Positions 49,591 through 61,711 are shown, numbered from the stretch's first letter. The stretch is 64,000 nt of DNA from Thamnaconus septentrionalis (GCA_009823395.1 CM020511.1:17322001-17386000), one strand, 5' to 3'. The notes: generated by a model from the sequence alone, not told the origin. Program-made: numbers and translations.

Positions 49591-49745
49591 CTCTGCTGTC
49601 ATTTCAGTGCGCTGTAAATAATTCATCAAAAGAAACAAAGGGGAAACAAATATGCAAATAAACCCCAGAAAGGCCAGTAACATGGGCCTGGCACCACATG
49701 GGAAGAATAATACCGGATTATTACCATGGCGGGTTACAACTGTGA
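49591..49745. promoter_or_regulatory. Candidate conserved enhancer-like element
   Basis: Unique AT-rich sequence with closely packed known motif types: GTAAATAATTCATC, AACAAAGGGG (SOX/TCF-like), ATATGCAAATAAACC (octamer followed by forkhead-like AAATAAAC), a palindromic ATAATACCGGATTAT and GTTACAACTGTGATG. The motif identities are established. Clustering suggests, but does not prove, an enhancer. Confidence 0.35.
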
Positions 49746-49840
49746 TGAATTTGAATTCTTCTTGTTTCATCTACCTTGACAGTGGTGGAGTCACACATAC
49801 ACAGGCAAAAAAAAAACCTTGAGGGATTTGAGGGTTTGAT

Positions 49841-49980
49841 TGAGGAGGGAGGGATGGATTAAGGACAAGGGGAATGGAAGGATTGAGGGAGGGGGAGAGC
49901 GAGGCAGGGGATGGGGGCTGACATTGGAGGGAAGAAGAAAGAGATTTGAGAGGGGAAGGGAGGTAAGGAGGGAGGGAAGC
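49841..49980 (+). repeat. Purine-rich tract
   Basis: Almost pure A/G on the plus strand with GGAGGGAGG-type units over about 140 bases. It may form triplex structures. The proline/serine/leucine-rich minus-strand frame is an artefact. Confidence 0.75.
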
Positions 49981-50935
49981 TTTAGAGAGTGTATTCGACA
50001 GTGCTGTGAAAGGTAGCCATCCAGGGCTTTGATGAAAAGTGCAGGCCTTCTAAAGCTTAGGAGTGACAGCATATGATTTGGTCAAAGCAGGGAGCTTTTC
50101 AAAGGTAGACATTCTCACTCTCATTCATCTCTCCCCGGTTGAATATAACTTTTGGGGCTGGGCTCCTGCAAAAAAAAAAATCCAAATTGGTTTGACAGAT
50201 TGACTGCATGTGGTATTGTCGCCCCCTACTTCTCCCCCACTACTTACTGACGGTAGGCTGGCTGGAAATGTAGATATCCTGAAATGAAGCGGAATGACAT
50301 GTAGTGTTTCCAGCAGCCTGTCTCGTGTCAGTAGCCATGAAGGAAGCCACAAAGTCATAGAGGAAGTGACTTAATGTAATTCTGTCTCCTTTAGAGAAAC
50401 TTAATAACCACTGCCACTGCTCCTTTAATTGGCAGCCATAAAATTGAAAGACGAACGTCTAAAGACCGATGATGAAACGCTCATCTGTTGTTTAATTTTT
50501 GCCCATTTAAAGCACGGAAAATACCAAGATTGCACACAGAAAGTCAGTCAGTCAGAGACCGGCATGACCAGTCCGTCTCCTTTGAGGAGGAAGAAGCAGG
50601 AGCTAAAGCCGGGATTTAGTCTGGGGAAAACACAACCCAACAGAACAGCTTGTAAACTGCCACAGTGCGGATGCTGTGATGTCAGCAGTTTTATCACAAC
50701 ACAACACAGTTTGTTGATCGAAATGGAGATGAGGGAACGACGCAGAAGTTTTTCTCTACTACCAACTGGCTTTGGCAAGAGTTTTGTCAAACACTTTGTC
50801 ATGGTGTCTTGCCACATTTCTGATGTTTAAGGGTGACATCTGTCACCGACAAGTGCTGGGAGACTCTTCGGGCTGTGCAGCAGGCAATGAGAAGTTTCTT
50901 GAAAAATGAGAGACATGACATTTTTAGAGTTGCCT

Positions 50936-50984
50936 TCAATTCAAATCAGCTTTATTTGCACAGTGCCATATCAAAAACATAGCT
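50936..50984. mobile_element. Fish TTCAATTCAAAT-CTTTATTT repeat fragment
   Basis: TTCAATTCAAATCAGCTTTA followed by TTTGCACAGTGCCATATC matches the frequent fish tail repeat of this type. It abuts the next repeat directly. Confidence 0.6.
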
Positions 50985-51202
50985 TTCCATCCATCCGTCC
51001 ATTTTCCTACCGCTCTTTCTTCTGCACTGCTGGAGTCTGTCCCAGCTGTCCTGGGCGAAGGCGGGGTTACAGCCTGAGACAGTTTATCACAGGGCTAAAT
51101 AGAGACAAACAACCATTCACTGTCAAACTCACACCTACAGCCAATTTGGAGTTGCCAATTAGGCCTGTGTGCTTGACAGTGCTAACCCACTGCACCACAG
51201 TG
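50985..51202 (-). mobile_element. Fish ATCCATCC-type interspersed repeat, internally deleted
   Basis: TTCCATCCATCCGTCCATTT, TACCGCTC, GTCTGTCCCAGCTGTCCTGG, AAGGCGGGGTTACAGCCTG, CAACCATTCACTGTCAAAC and GCCAATTTGGAGTTGCCAAT follow the family in order. The text then jumps to the far end (TGCTAACCCACTGCACCACA). The middle part is missing, consistent with an internal deletion. It is reversed relative to the copy at 38569-38822. Confidence 0.85.
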
Positions 51203-52318
51203 TAACCAGTATAAAGTGCATACTAACATAATTTAAAGCATTTTTTTTTTTTTTTGTAAAGGGCCTTGCCAGAATGTTCTGAAAGAGGTCTTTCCTTGAA
51301 GGACGTGCACAATACACAAATAGAGTCGGGAAATGTTCCCTCTGGCACGTCACTTTAGCTTGTTCATGGCACAGACACAACACTCGCATGGTATCTGTGT
51401 GTCAGACATTGTGTTCTACCTTATCACATGGCCACAGCTATGCCAACGGCCACGTAATTGTCTTGAAGAGGTGCTTGAGGCCTTTTAGCAGTTGGCTTGG
51501 TGACAGCAATATGGACAGACCCTCTGGGCCCGCTGCCATTACAAGTGAGGGTTGAGGTCTACAATCCCAGGTCAGTGGTCACGGAGAGAAGTACCGTCTG
51601 GATTTACCAGAGTGTTGCTATCGCACACAAACAACTTCAAATGCATTACGTACACAAACGCACAATTATTTGAAACCTACACACACAGCGTGTGGACAAA
51701 TGTGCTCGGGTCGTGTTTTATATGTAAAAACGTTGCACAGACACAAAATTGAACACGTGTGAGCCTCTTGCCTGATAATGGCATCTACTCTGCACAGTCA
51801 AAGTTATACACACGTGCAGATAATTGTGTCTAATTTGGGCCCCTCATATCTGTAGAGTTCTCCAGAGGACGAGACCTCATCAGGAATATATTGGTGACCT
51901 ACATACTACTGTAGGAGCAGCTCAGACAGACACACACTCACACACACACACGCACGCGCACCAGCGTCTAACAGCACACGCTGCTTCCCAGACATGGAGG
52001 CTGCATTGCTTGCACGCACGCCGACACAGGAAGATGTCTGTTCACTCTGGGTACCACTCTGCCCACACGATCAGATACACCCAGAAACAGGCTAGCAGGC
52101 ATGTAAACATCGATACACTGCGTGCGTGTCTTTGTCCACCCACTTTGCCAAACAATCTCAGACAAACTGTAAGCAGAAACAGATGCTCTCCCACATTTTC
52201 TCCAAAGGGTCAACAAAGTCAGTCTGCAGCGTTTTGTGAGTAATACAGTGAAAGTATATAATATTCCAGCTGTGAGGCTGAGCTGTGATCTCATCCAACC
52301 ATAATTAGACAGTAAAGA
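51203..52318. other. Spacer with impure CA/CG tract, no gene supported
   Basis: T-run at 51241-51256; an imperfect CA tract with CG steps at 51924-51962. A 139-codon plus-strand frame over 51824-52243 crosses the CA tract and is not protein-like. Confidence 0.45.
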
Positions 52319-52320
52319 AG

Positions 52321-52364
52321 ATATATATATATGTATATATATATATACATATATATATATATGT
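52321..52364. repeat. Palindromic (AT)n array
   Basis: Alternating AT broken by symmetrically placed G and C (ATGTATATATATATATACAT) makes a self-complementary stretch that can form a hairpin or cruciform. Confidence 0.9.
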
Positions 52365-52710
52365 ATTTATCTGCTTGTTTTTGACATTGCAAATCGAACA
52401 TTCTGGCCTAGCACTCTTTCAAAACTCCCCTGACGAAGAATTGTAGATTGACACAATATGTACATACATACCTGGATGCTGGCTTTTGGTGGTTTCCACT
52501 TCAGGCTGTCACAGTTATCTGCTGTGGGCAGATCCTCCACTGATATGATACAATAACTGCAGCATGTGTTCAGTGCGAAGGGCAGGAATCACTGTCTGCA
52601 TGCTGTATTATGCATTCTGTTGGCACCAGACAGACCTCCAGTCATCATTCATCATTCATGGGCATTGTCTGTCAGCTTCACACTCCAGCAAATGGCCAAG
52701 AGGACCTGAC

Positions 52711-52743
52711 TGAGAGAGAGAGAGAGAGAGGGAGAGAGAGAGG
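52711..52743. repeat. (GA)n microsatellite
   Basis: GA run with one GG interruption. Confidence 0.95.
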
Positions 52744-54657
52744 GCAAACATTTTAAGCGAACTGTAACAGAAGGCCTGACTCACGCACAAGTCAGCCGTG
52801 AGTAAATCAGAGGATAAATGAGAAAGAAAAAAGTTGCAAAAAAAAATATGACGTGCTGCGGCACAAAGGAAGCTGAAAATAAATCTGTGGAGCATTAACT
52901 CTTGTGTGGGTTGTGAGGTTAGAACCCCTGAGAAATAGCTGCAATGCCATGCAGACACATCCATTATCAGCCCGTATAGGTAACTGGGTAAAATGCTTTT
53001 CATAAAGATGAAGGGGTGGAGTCTCAACCTCAAATCTTCTCAGATAGAGTAACTGCCATGGAGTGACTAAAAGTATCACCATATCGCTTAATTTATGGGG
53101 TTAATGTCAGAGTCCAACCAATGACGTATTTATTCAGAGATAACAAAATGAAAGCGGAGCTCTTAGAAAACACATCCTGTTTGTATGTGCACGGACATAA
53201 AGACGCAAGGATACATTGGGGGTAATCTGTAATTGCTACCAACTAATCTGTTCCAAGTGAACAATAACTATAACCTTTCTTAGTGTTAGCCAGTTCTTGT
53301 TTAATTGGACCTAAAGAGATACTCTATCTTGCTTTCATTTCTTTTTTAAATAAGCTGAAAGTCAGATTGACAAAATGTTCAAATGCTGTATTTTACATCC
53401 CAAAAAAATCTATTTACTTTGCCCTGATATAAACCATCTGCAAAAGAGCACATAAAGTTCCTTAACATTCTGAAAGTTTTATGCCAACCATAGCACCACA
53501 GGAGAGCAAATACTTATAGACGATAGAAAGATCAGTTGGGCATCTCCAACCTTGACAGAACAACAGTACACTGCTTTCCGATTTGACACAGAAGTTCTGC
53601 AGAAAGTCGGTTTGTCTGCCGTTACCCCGAGGCAAGAAGGAAACGAGTGAAATCATTTGTGAACCCAACTTAGAGTAGTTGACCCACTGGAAACTTTCCA
53701 TTTCTATTTAAGCCAGTCCATAGGATGTTTGCTAGAGAGAAAAACAAAAAATATTTGTTTCAGACTTTCTCTATATTGAATGTGAAACTGTTCTGTTTTA
53801 AAACTTTTGTTTGTTTGTTTGTTTTTAACTGTATTGAAAATGTGCTGATTGTTGTTCTGATTGCCATTTTTGAGGCATCTCTGTTTTTCCTCCCAATATT
53901 TATCTGTGTCTATTGTGCAAGTGCAAAAGTCCCATGTTTTATAGATCTCTGTGTGATTTTGAATATGTAGCATAATAAGTAATGTTGATTTTGATTATAA
54001 AAAACTGAAAACCGAGAGAGAATAAGGGTGCACGGTGATGGTTATTTGTCTAGATAGCAGGATATTGTTTTCATGAAATGAGACGGGAAGCGCGGGAGAG
54101 TCAAATTGAAACGGACAGAAAAAATATGAGAGACGGACAGGCGGCGAGTAAAACGAGGGCAAGATTCTGTAATCATACATTCAGCAAGTGCACTACCAAA
54201 GAGCTGAGCCACTGTTATGTAAAACCGAATGTAACATTCATGAGAGCGCCATCGTCTCGCTCTCGGCCCGTCGGGATGGCGCATAAACCACCCATATGGT
54301 TGGCTGCTAGGCCACTATCTGAAACTCATCTCAAGCAAACAGGAACACTTGGAAAGGTTCAGTGCCGCAGCAGAACGGCTGATAGATGCGTGGCACAACC
54401 TTTATTGGAATGAATGGGAAGGATCACATGTTGCCCGAGGAACTCGGGGTATATCCAAACCTTGGGAGAAAAAAAAGATGAGGGTGGAGGGGGCGGTGTT
54501 GAGTGGTGGCGCGATGGAAAAAGATGTTGTTGCGGGGGGCCGGCCGTCTTGGGTGGGAGTGGGGGCGGGGTTTAGGCAATAAGAAGACGGATGAGATCGA
54601 GAGGGAGCTGTGACATGCTCAGGCAGAAAGCATGCTTTCTGTTAGCCTGAGAGCTAA
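52744..54657. other. Spacer, no gene supported
   Basis: (GTTT)5-type repeat at 53804-53825. G-rich at 54533-54575 with quadruplex potential. No recognised exon or transposon; plus-strand frames over 54078-54582 show no domain. Confidence 0.45.
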
Positions 54658-54679
54658 CACACACACACACACACACACA
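54658..54679. repeat. (CA)11 microsatellite
   Basis: Pure CA run. A facing TG array begins about 50 bases downstream. Confidence 0.95.
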
Positions 54680-54729
54680 GATGCCCAGGCGTTGTGATGT
54701 GGTTAGCTTGGGATTCTGCTTCTGAATGA

Positions 54730-54773
<44 letters not shown>
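54730..54773. repeat. Compound (GT)10(AT)11 microsatellite
   Basis: A GT run switches directly to an AT run. The GT half is the reverse complement of the CA array at 54658. Confidence 0.96.
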
Positions 54774-54892
54774 GAGCTATGTGCTGCAGGAAGCTGTGCC
54801 AGATCTGCAACACTGCACCCCGCCATCATACAAAGACTGGGACTTAGAGGGCTCTGGCCCTCTGTTGTGGTTTCTTTAATTCCCGACATCTC

Positions 54893-55095
54893 TGTACCCC
54901 CCCTCCCCCCCGTCTCTGACTCTCACTCTATCTCCGTCGCCGCTGTCTGTCTGTCTGTCTGTCTGTCTGTATGCCTGTTTCTCGCTCCAACGCTCTGCTT
55001 CCCTTTGGCTGTTTCCCTCCCTCTAAATTCTCCCATCGCTCACCTCTCCCCCAACCCATCATACATCTTCGGCTTCCTCTGCCTTATTGCAGGCG
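54893..55095 (+). promoter_or_regulatory. Long pyrimidine tract ending in splice-acceptor-like site
   Basis: About 200 bases that are mostly C/T, including (TGTC)7 at 54943-54970, end with TCCTCTGCCTTATTGCAG followed by the CG-rich GCGCGCGCTCAACATCAGC. This has the form of a strong 3' splice site leading into a 5'-leader-type exon. No strong donor follows within 200 bases and no recognisable protein is read, so the exon itself is not called. Confidence 0.3.
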
Positions 55096-55169
55096 CGCGC
55101 TCAACATCAGCAGCCATCGGACGGTGTGACACAACAAGAGGAGTGGAGCGCGACATATTTTTTTGAATT

Positions 55170-56684
55170 TTTTTTTTCCTCGGGTAATCTGAAGTCGTGA
55201 AAGCAAAAAGGAAGCCTTTTTGGGGAAGCTATGGAAGTACATAGGGTTTGGGAAATGTCTGATCTGTGCCTCTGACTGCTGGAGAACTTGATCTTCGGGG
55301 CATGTGTAGGCCTAAGTGCTGAAACATGAACGCAGGAGGAGTTTAGATCATGACTGTAATGAGTATAGGAGCCTCTTTCCAGATAAACCTCACTGCTCTG
55401 TGATCATAAGGTGGTGGGCTTTGCTGAGGTTTATGGCTTCTGTTGTGGTTGCTTTGTACTTCTGAAATCTCCCCCCCACCGCCGCCCCACACCGGATTGT
55501 CATGGCACTCACTCAGCAACTCTCCATCACTCATCGCCTGTCCTCACTCACCTCCGATGCCTTTTTTCTCACTTCTTAAGAGAGCTATTTATCTATCTCT
55601 TGTTGACACAGCCCTGATGTCTGACTGCCAGAGCTTTCAAGTCATCTTTTCGTTTTCTAAATCTATTTTTTCTTCTTTTTCTCCTCCCAGTCCTTGTGCA
55701 AATCTTTGAAAAATCTGCTGGTCCGTCCTCAGTATCGCAAGTCACAACCCAAGGCACGAACGCACAGACGGACACACACATCCCAAAACACAAACAAGCA
55801 GAGGCAAATGCAGCCATGGGTGAACTAATGCGCGCACAGCGAGCCTGACAATCAGACTTTCTGTCTATACAAACACACACACACAACCACGTTCTCTTAT
55901 CATCACCACCTCCTCTGCCCCCCCTCTGTTTCCGAAACCTCAAACACCCACACACTGCCTCTTGATTCAATTAAACCGTAGTCAGGACCGGATTGTGAGA
56001 TGCCCCATGGAGGGAGGTGGTAGTTCTGCAAGTCTGTTTTTTTTTGTTTTTTTTTTGTGCGTGAACCCCCCTCCCCCGAACACACATACACACCCAAAAA
56101 AAAAAAAAAAAAAATCACTTCAAATTCGCCACGGCAGCTCCTGCTAGCAGTCATAATGAATGAGGAACATAGACGGATGGACCCCAGATACATAGACTCC
56201 ACTGCCAGACTTCCCTCAGCCGCTTCTTGTCCTTCTGTCTTTCCACATCATTTTTTTGGGGTCTAATTTAGTTCTTCCTTCTACTCGTACGTCTGTCTCC
56301 CTGTCTCACTCTCAATCTCGCCTCCCTAATGAGACAGAGACTGTCCTCCCTGTGGGGAAAGAGGTCAGTGCTCCTGAAACAAACACGTGCGCAACCGCAC
56401 GCACGCGCGCACACTCACGCACGTGCGCACACTCACACACAAAAGGCACAGGCAGACAGTGACCCATAAATCCCATCTCTATTATGCAGAACATCAGTTA
56501 GCTGATGGTGGAGCTGATTATGCGGTAACCCTCCGCCAGCCCACAACTCCCTGTTGGATATCTGCTTTTAAAGCCCAATCCCAAATGTCTTTTTAGCATA
56601 TCAATAGAGAATTATATATTCCTAAACAGTGGGACCCGCATACATATAGTTTCTTCTCAACTTGCTCATCTCATCTTGTCACAG
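55170..56684. other. Spacer, no gene supported
   Basis: Mixed composition with CA-rich stretches near 55870 and 56395-56445 and an A-run at 56096-56114. Frames here cross these low-complexity tracts. No gene was recognised. Confidence 0.45.
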
Positions 56685-56703
56685 TGTGTGGCCATTTCAA
56701 AAG
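56685..56703 (+). other. Microexon-like interval, 19 nt
   Basis: TCATCTCATCTTGTCACAG, preceded by further pyrimidines from 56650, forms a strong acceptor. Only 19 nt later AAAAG|GTAAGC is a strong donor. Length 19 is not a multiple of three. No neighbouring exon is known, so it may be a chance pairing. Confidence 0.12.
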
Positions 56704-59056
56704 GTAAGCAAAGAAAAGAAAAATAGAAAAGCAAATACATTTGTGGCAAGGTAAACACTTCACTCTTAAACCCTCACAAATGTCTCTGTATCTTGGTATG
56801 ATTGCCATTGAAGACATTATTCGAAAAAAGAACTTCATTTATTCCAAACTAGCTGCAGTGTAGTGTAGTGTAGTGCTCTAAGCTTGCACATTAGCATACA
56901 CTGGAGAGTAGGCAGGTTCAGCCGCAGCAGGTCAGCTCTTTTTTTTTTCTTTTTTTTTCGAGAGCTGTTGTAAAATTGAAGATCAATGCATTTTAATTTG
57001 TGTTGCAAATGGGGTCAGTCGTAACTAAACAGGTAATTTATGTTGCCGCTCATATCCGGCAGGTAACACTTAACATTAGATGGAGAACACATTAAAGAGT
57101 TATTCTGAGCATTTTGAAAGCACTAAAATCAGTACAGTCAGTCTTCTGTTAATGCGATATTGCATCAGACTACAAGCCTTTTACTGAGATCCTATTTTTA
57201 TTAGCAAAAAGTATAAAGTAATGTAAAAGCTGCACCACTTAAAATCCCAATCACTCTAGTAATCCAGTAACACTTATTAACAATCTTGTCTTGTACTGAT
57301 ACTAATTACTGATTAAATTATTCTACACAAAATAACATTATCTAAAAATGTCCTGACAAGTGGAAAAAACCATTTACAAGCAAATATTCTTTTAGTTATG
57401 GTTAGTATGGTATAGTTAGTTGTTTTGTTTTTCTTTGCTGTTGGTCATCCTTCTCCACTTTTAATCTCCATCTACATATTTTTGATACCTTTGCAAAGAA
57501 CTACTAGTCAGTTTTCATTGTTTGGATTTATGAAGGGCTGCGCAAACTGAGCACCGTGCTGAGTAGTTTTCATGGAAGTCAGCAGTGTGCCTCTGAAATT
57601 GCTCGGAGTACCTTGGCTTGACTGTGTCCCAGAGGGTTGGCTTTATAGATTGGTGCAGTGTCGGGGTGAGAAGTGGTGACCCCAACAAACATTGCTTACT
57701 AAGCAAATAAGCAAGTAATCTGTTTGGGTGTGTGCGAGTGGATAAATGTGTGTCCATAGTCTATAATACAGGCCTCTGGATATATCTGCAACCATGTGTG
57801 TGTGTGTGTACGCGCAAGTGTGTGTGTTTGCTGCTTGCTCATGAAAAGTGGTCCCTTTTGCATGTTCATTGATAATGCCATGCACTTCCATTCTGCATGT
57901 TTTAGCTTCGTAATTGAAAGGCCATCTGCGGTCCACCGGGGAGGTTTAGTAAAGGGTAAACTGCGAAGCTCATTATTTTAGGGTGATGGAAGCCACCAGA
58001 GGCCACAACATATTAGTTTGTGTCCAGTTTAACCTTCAATTAAAGTATGTGAGGCGTACGCATGCACAGAATTCATGCATGTTATTTCTTTTGGGGTATT
58101 GGACGGGGGAGGGTTGCGCCCACTTGCATTTTCCCAGACAGCATTAATAAAGAATAGGGAGGGGGGAAAAAAAACAACAACAAAAAAAAACAAGACCCTC
58201 GTTATAGGTTAATCAGTCCAAACTTTTTCCGTCGCGCAAATCACCACGACTTGATTAAAGCTAGTGAGTTTGTGAGAGTGTGCCTGCCTTTGTATGAGTG
58301 TTGGGTCAATAAACATGGAAACAGACGTGACCTGCGTGTCTCAGCAGTTTCCTGTGTAAGCTGAGCTTTGCCTCAGTGTGTCCCCTCGGTTCTCCTGTCA
58401 CTCCTCACGCCTGCAGAGCAACGTTCTCTCCTCCATTAGTGTGACTGTGTGTTTGCACACCAGCACACGTGTGTCTGTCTTTACATGCATGTGTGTTTCC
58501 ATCTGTCTCCTGTCACCAGCAGTCCTCTCCGCACCATTAGGACCTGTTAAGATCAAGGGTCATTTCTATAAAGGTCAAAGTTCAGCCTTCAAAAAGGTTA
58601 AAAGTCACCGGGTCGAGCCTGGTGTGAGGTGACATTGAACAAGCGCGCTGCTGAAGGCTTGACAAGTAACACCTTTGGGAACTTAAAGAACATCCCACAT
58701 GGGCAGCCCACAGTACATCTCATATAAAGACATACCACGGCTCGCTTTTATAGGTAAAGTGACATAGGAAACTGCCCTAGAGGGATAAGTAGCTGCTGTA
58801 AAACCCTAAAGAGTGATTTAAAAAGACTAGTGAAGCTCTCACATTGGTCACAGTTAGGTATTATGCCTTCATGAGTTCAAACAAATTATTTTAGACATTG
58901 TTTGGTGCTGATCTAGCAGAGCCGTTGAAAGATCTTGGTCATCCATTGTGCCAATGTCCACTGGAAAGCATTTTTAATCACTCTCAGTTTTGCGTAACCG
59001 ATCAGCCTCCTTTATGATTAAAGAGCCGTGAGATGCGAGAGGAATTGATTTCTTAC
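56704..59056. other. AT-rich spacer, no gene supported
   Basis: T-rich 56938-56959, impure GT tract 57796-57831, A-rich 58167-58190. No exon, transposon or RNA gene was recognised. Confidence 0.45.
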
Positions 59057-59086
59057 CAAAGCGAGAGGCAATTGCACCATGTTGCT
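59057..59086 (-). other. Microexon-like interval, 30 nt
   Basis: On the minus strand CTTTTTCTTCCTTG, then TCTTCTGTGGTTTTTCAG, form a very good polypyrimidine tract and acceptor. Thirty nt later GCTTTG|GTAAGAA is a good donor. Read in frame 1 the interval is SNMVQLPLAL, and its length preserves frame. The flanks (58960-59160) look unique and conserved in texture, as is typical of real microexons. No partner exon is identified. Confidence 0.2.
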
Positions 59087-59164
59087 CTGAAAAACCACAG
59101 AAGACAAGGAAGAAAAAGCTACGAAAGGTGGTAATCAATGACTGCCACAAAAAAGACTTGCATA

Positions 59165-61711
59165 AAAAGTTTACATGACAGCCGTTTCATCAGAACTGGA
59201 TGTCGTTTTTACATAAAAAAATAAAGGAAACAGCACTGAATTGTTTTTAAAATGTGGATGATGTCTTCATTTTACTCTCAGCTGGCTTTAGCAAGAGTTG
59301 CGTCAAACGAGTACCAACAATGTGTGGCAAATGTTAGTGTTCACACATAGCTGAGCTGGCAGTAACAAATCTCCTCGGTCCACTGGACTGGACTGATAGT
59401 TTGTCCGATCCCCTTCCAAGTTTTGCCTTTCCTTTTCAAATACTTTACACGGTCTCCCAACCAGATGGGTCCATGAGATAAATCCGTTCCATCTGGTGTG
59501 CCAGGTTTGTTGTTGTTGTCAGTAGCATTAAACCACTGGGAGATGGCAATCTCTGCCCTAACTTCTCACAAATCTAGCTTGGACACAACCTCATGTCGTG
59601 TAGAAACGGCCGCGTACACATGGAAGTCTTCATTCCTCTGTAAATGTAAACTCATTCCATCAAAACCAGTTGAAAGACGCAATCACAGACTTTCTTTCAT
59701 CCACAGGCTTTAATTGGCATTTGAAACAATCTGTTTAATGATGGTATGCAAACAGACGAATATGATAAAAATAATCATCAAAGTAAAGAGGAATATGGGA
59801 GAACTGCCCCACAGATGAGTCACTGTGGAAGGTCTTGGGTTGTTCTGCGTGGAACAGAGGACTTGAAAGAAGAGGAAGTCCAAGTTCACCCTGGAATTAC
59901 CAATAGGGGCTGTTTGGCTTCCACATGCAGACATCCGCTAACATCAACACACAAACACACCCGCACCCTAGCACTGACAAGCTCACGCACACAGTCTGCC
60001 TGAGCAAATGTCTCACCCCTGCTCCAAATCAACCCATTCACCCGGCCCCGGCAGTTAAAAACAAAGTTTTCCCCTCCAGCTAAACTCAGGCCTGACCATA
60101 ATTGAGTGTGTGCTCTCAACTGAGTTTATTGAATTTTACTTTACTGCTGTACTTTTATTGTTTGCCGTGTACTTGCTGTACAGCTGCGCTCTGTTGTACC
60201 GCATGTGTTTATATGTTTGATACCGGGGGACGACTTGTGGAATAAATCTCGTCTTGTGCTGCGAAACGTCTGCTCTTCTTATGCATTGTTTATGAAGAAG
60301 TGAGGGAGTGTCACTGCTGGCACATTTGCAATGGCCAGACACAGCCCAGGCAGTGCAACCACAACTTTTACAACTAATGCATTCCAGCGTGATCCGGGCA
60401 AAAACATCATGTGGACCAAGTTCACCATTTTGAGTTATATTTTTATAACCACGAAAATGGGAGGGAACCATGCAGTCTGCGCCACAGTACCCGCCCGCAT
60501 TGTTGCTTCATTATCAGTTGTTATGGCTGCGCTAGCAGAGGTCACAAGGTTTGTGAAACTACTGGAGAGATGCAAAGAATAGATAAAGTCAGGCTTCAGT
60601 GACAGTCATTAATGTTGTATGTATATGAATAATATCTGAATAGTTTTACATACAACACATGGACGCAATGTGCAAAATAAAGACGGATCTGCCATTCTCT
60701 TTTATGTAAGCAGACACCCAAAATAAAGCATGTCGGTCCAGCTGGAATGTTATCCAGAGCAATTTCTGCTGATTTTTTCCCCCTTTTGTATTGCCAACAA
60801 ATGAATATCTGTTGCCACAATTATACTTTGTGAAATTTGTGCTTGCTTATTGAAAGCCTGGCAAACCAAGTCATCAATAACCAGTAGCAGATGTCATAAG
60901 AAAGAAAGAAAAAAAAAAAAAAAAACCTTTCAGTGGCATTTCACTTCTGATTTAGCTTTTCCAGAATTGTAGAAGTCTGTTCATTCCGCCTGGTTTGACT
61001 CTGTCAACTGGAAGGTTAAACGGTGAAGTCAGACTCAGGCACGCGGACCGATAGGCTTTTTAAAATGACTTGCTTTCTCCAGAGGAGCAGGCTGACAAAA
61101 TTAATCATCAAAAAAAGGCCCTCCAGATCTCCAGAGAACAGCGTATTTAGCCCTCTGTTTACTGACTCGGCTCCAGCTTCCTACTAAAACCAAAACTGGT
61201 GTTTTGTTAAACCGTCCACATGTTTCGGACTAAAAAACAAGGAGGCAACAGGAGAGTCTCAGAGGGGGGAAGCAACGTTTCACTGCGGGGCGGGGGGTTG
61301 TCGTAAACCTGGGATGGGTGTCAGCACCCTTTGTGACATCACACAGACTACTGTTTGAAGACATTAGTGAATGTGAATTTTCAACTGAATTTTGCGGAGC
61401 AGAATGCCGTCTCTTTTCAAACACCTGAATCCAAGATCAAGGTGCCTGATCAATTCTACACACACTCCTTGACCGGTCCAGGTGTGCTTTATCTCCCACA
61501 TGCTATACGAGCTGGTTAGGTTGCTATATTCCTGACTTTACCGCAGCCCTCTCGGACACAACCCACTTAAAGCCCTGGGTGTGGGTGCTGTGTGTGGGCA
61601 TGCATATGTATGAATGTGTGTCCACCCCTTCCCCAGTTGGAACAGGATGCCGTGGGTCAAAGGGCAAGGTCAAAGGTGAAAGCCTGACTAAATAATTACC
61701 AGATACGATGA
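59165..61711. other. Spacer, no gene supported
   Basis: Contains an A-run at 60909-60925 and a plus-strand 83-codon frame at 60331-60582 without a known domain. No repeat family was recognised. Confidence 0.45.

Noticed and set aside
31219..49626. Shared 15-mer CTGTAAATAATTCAT at 31219-31233 and 49612-49626
   Set aside because: A few shared AT-rich 15-mers are expected by chance in 64 kb compared with itself, and the flanks do not align.
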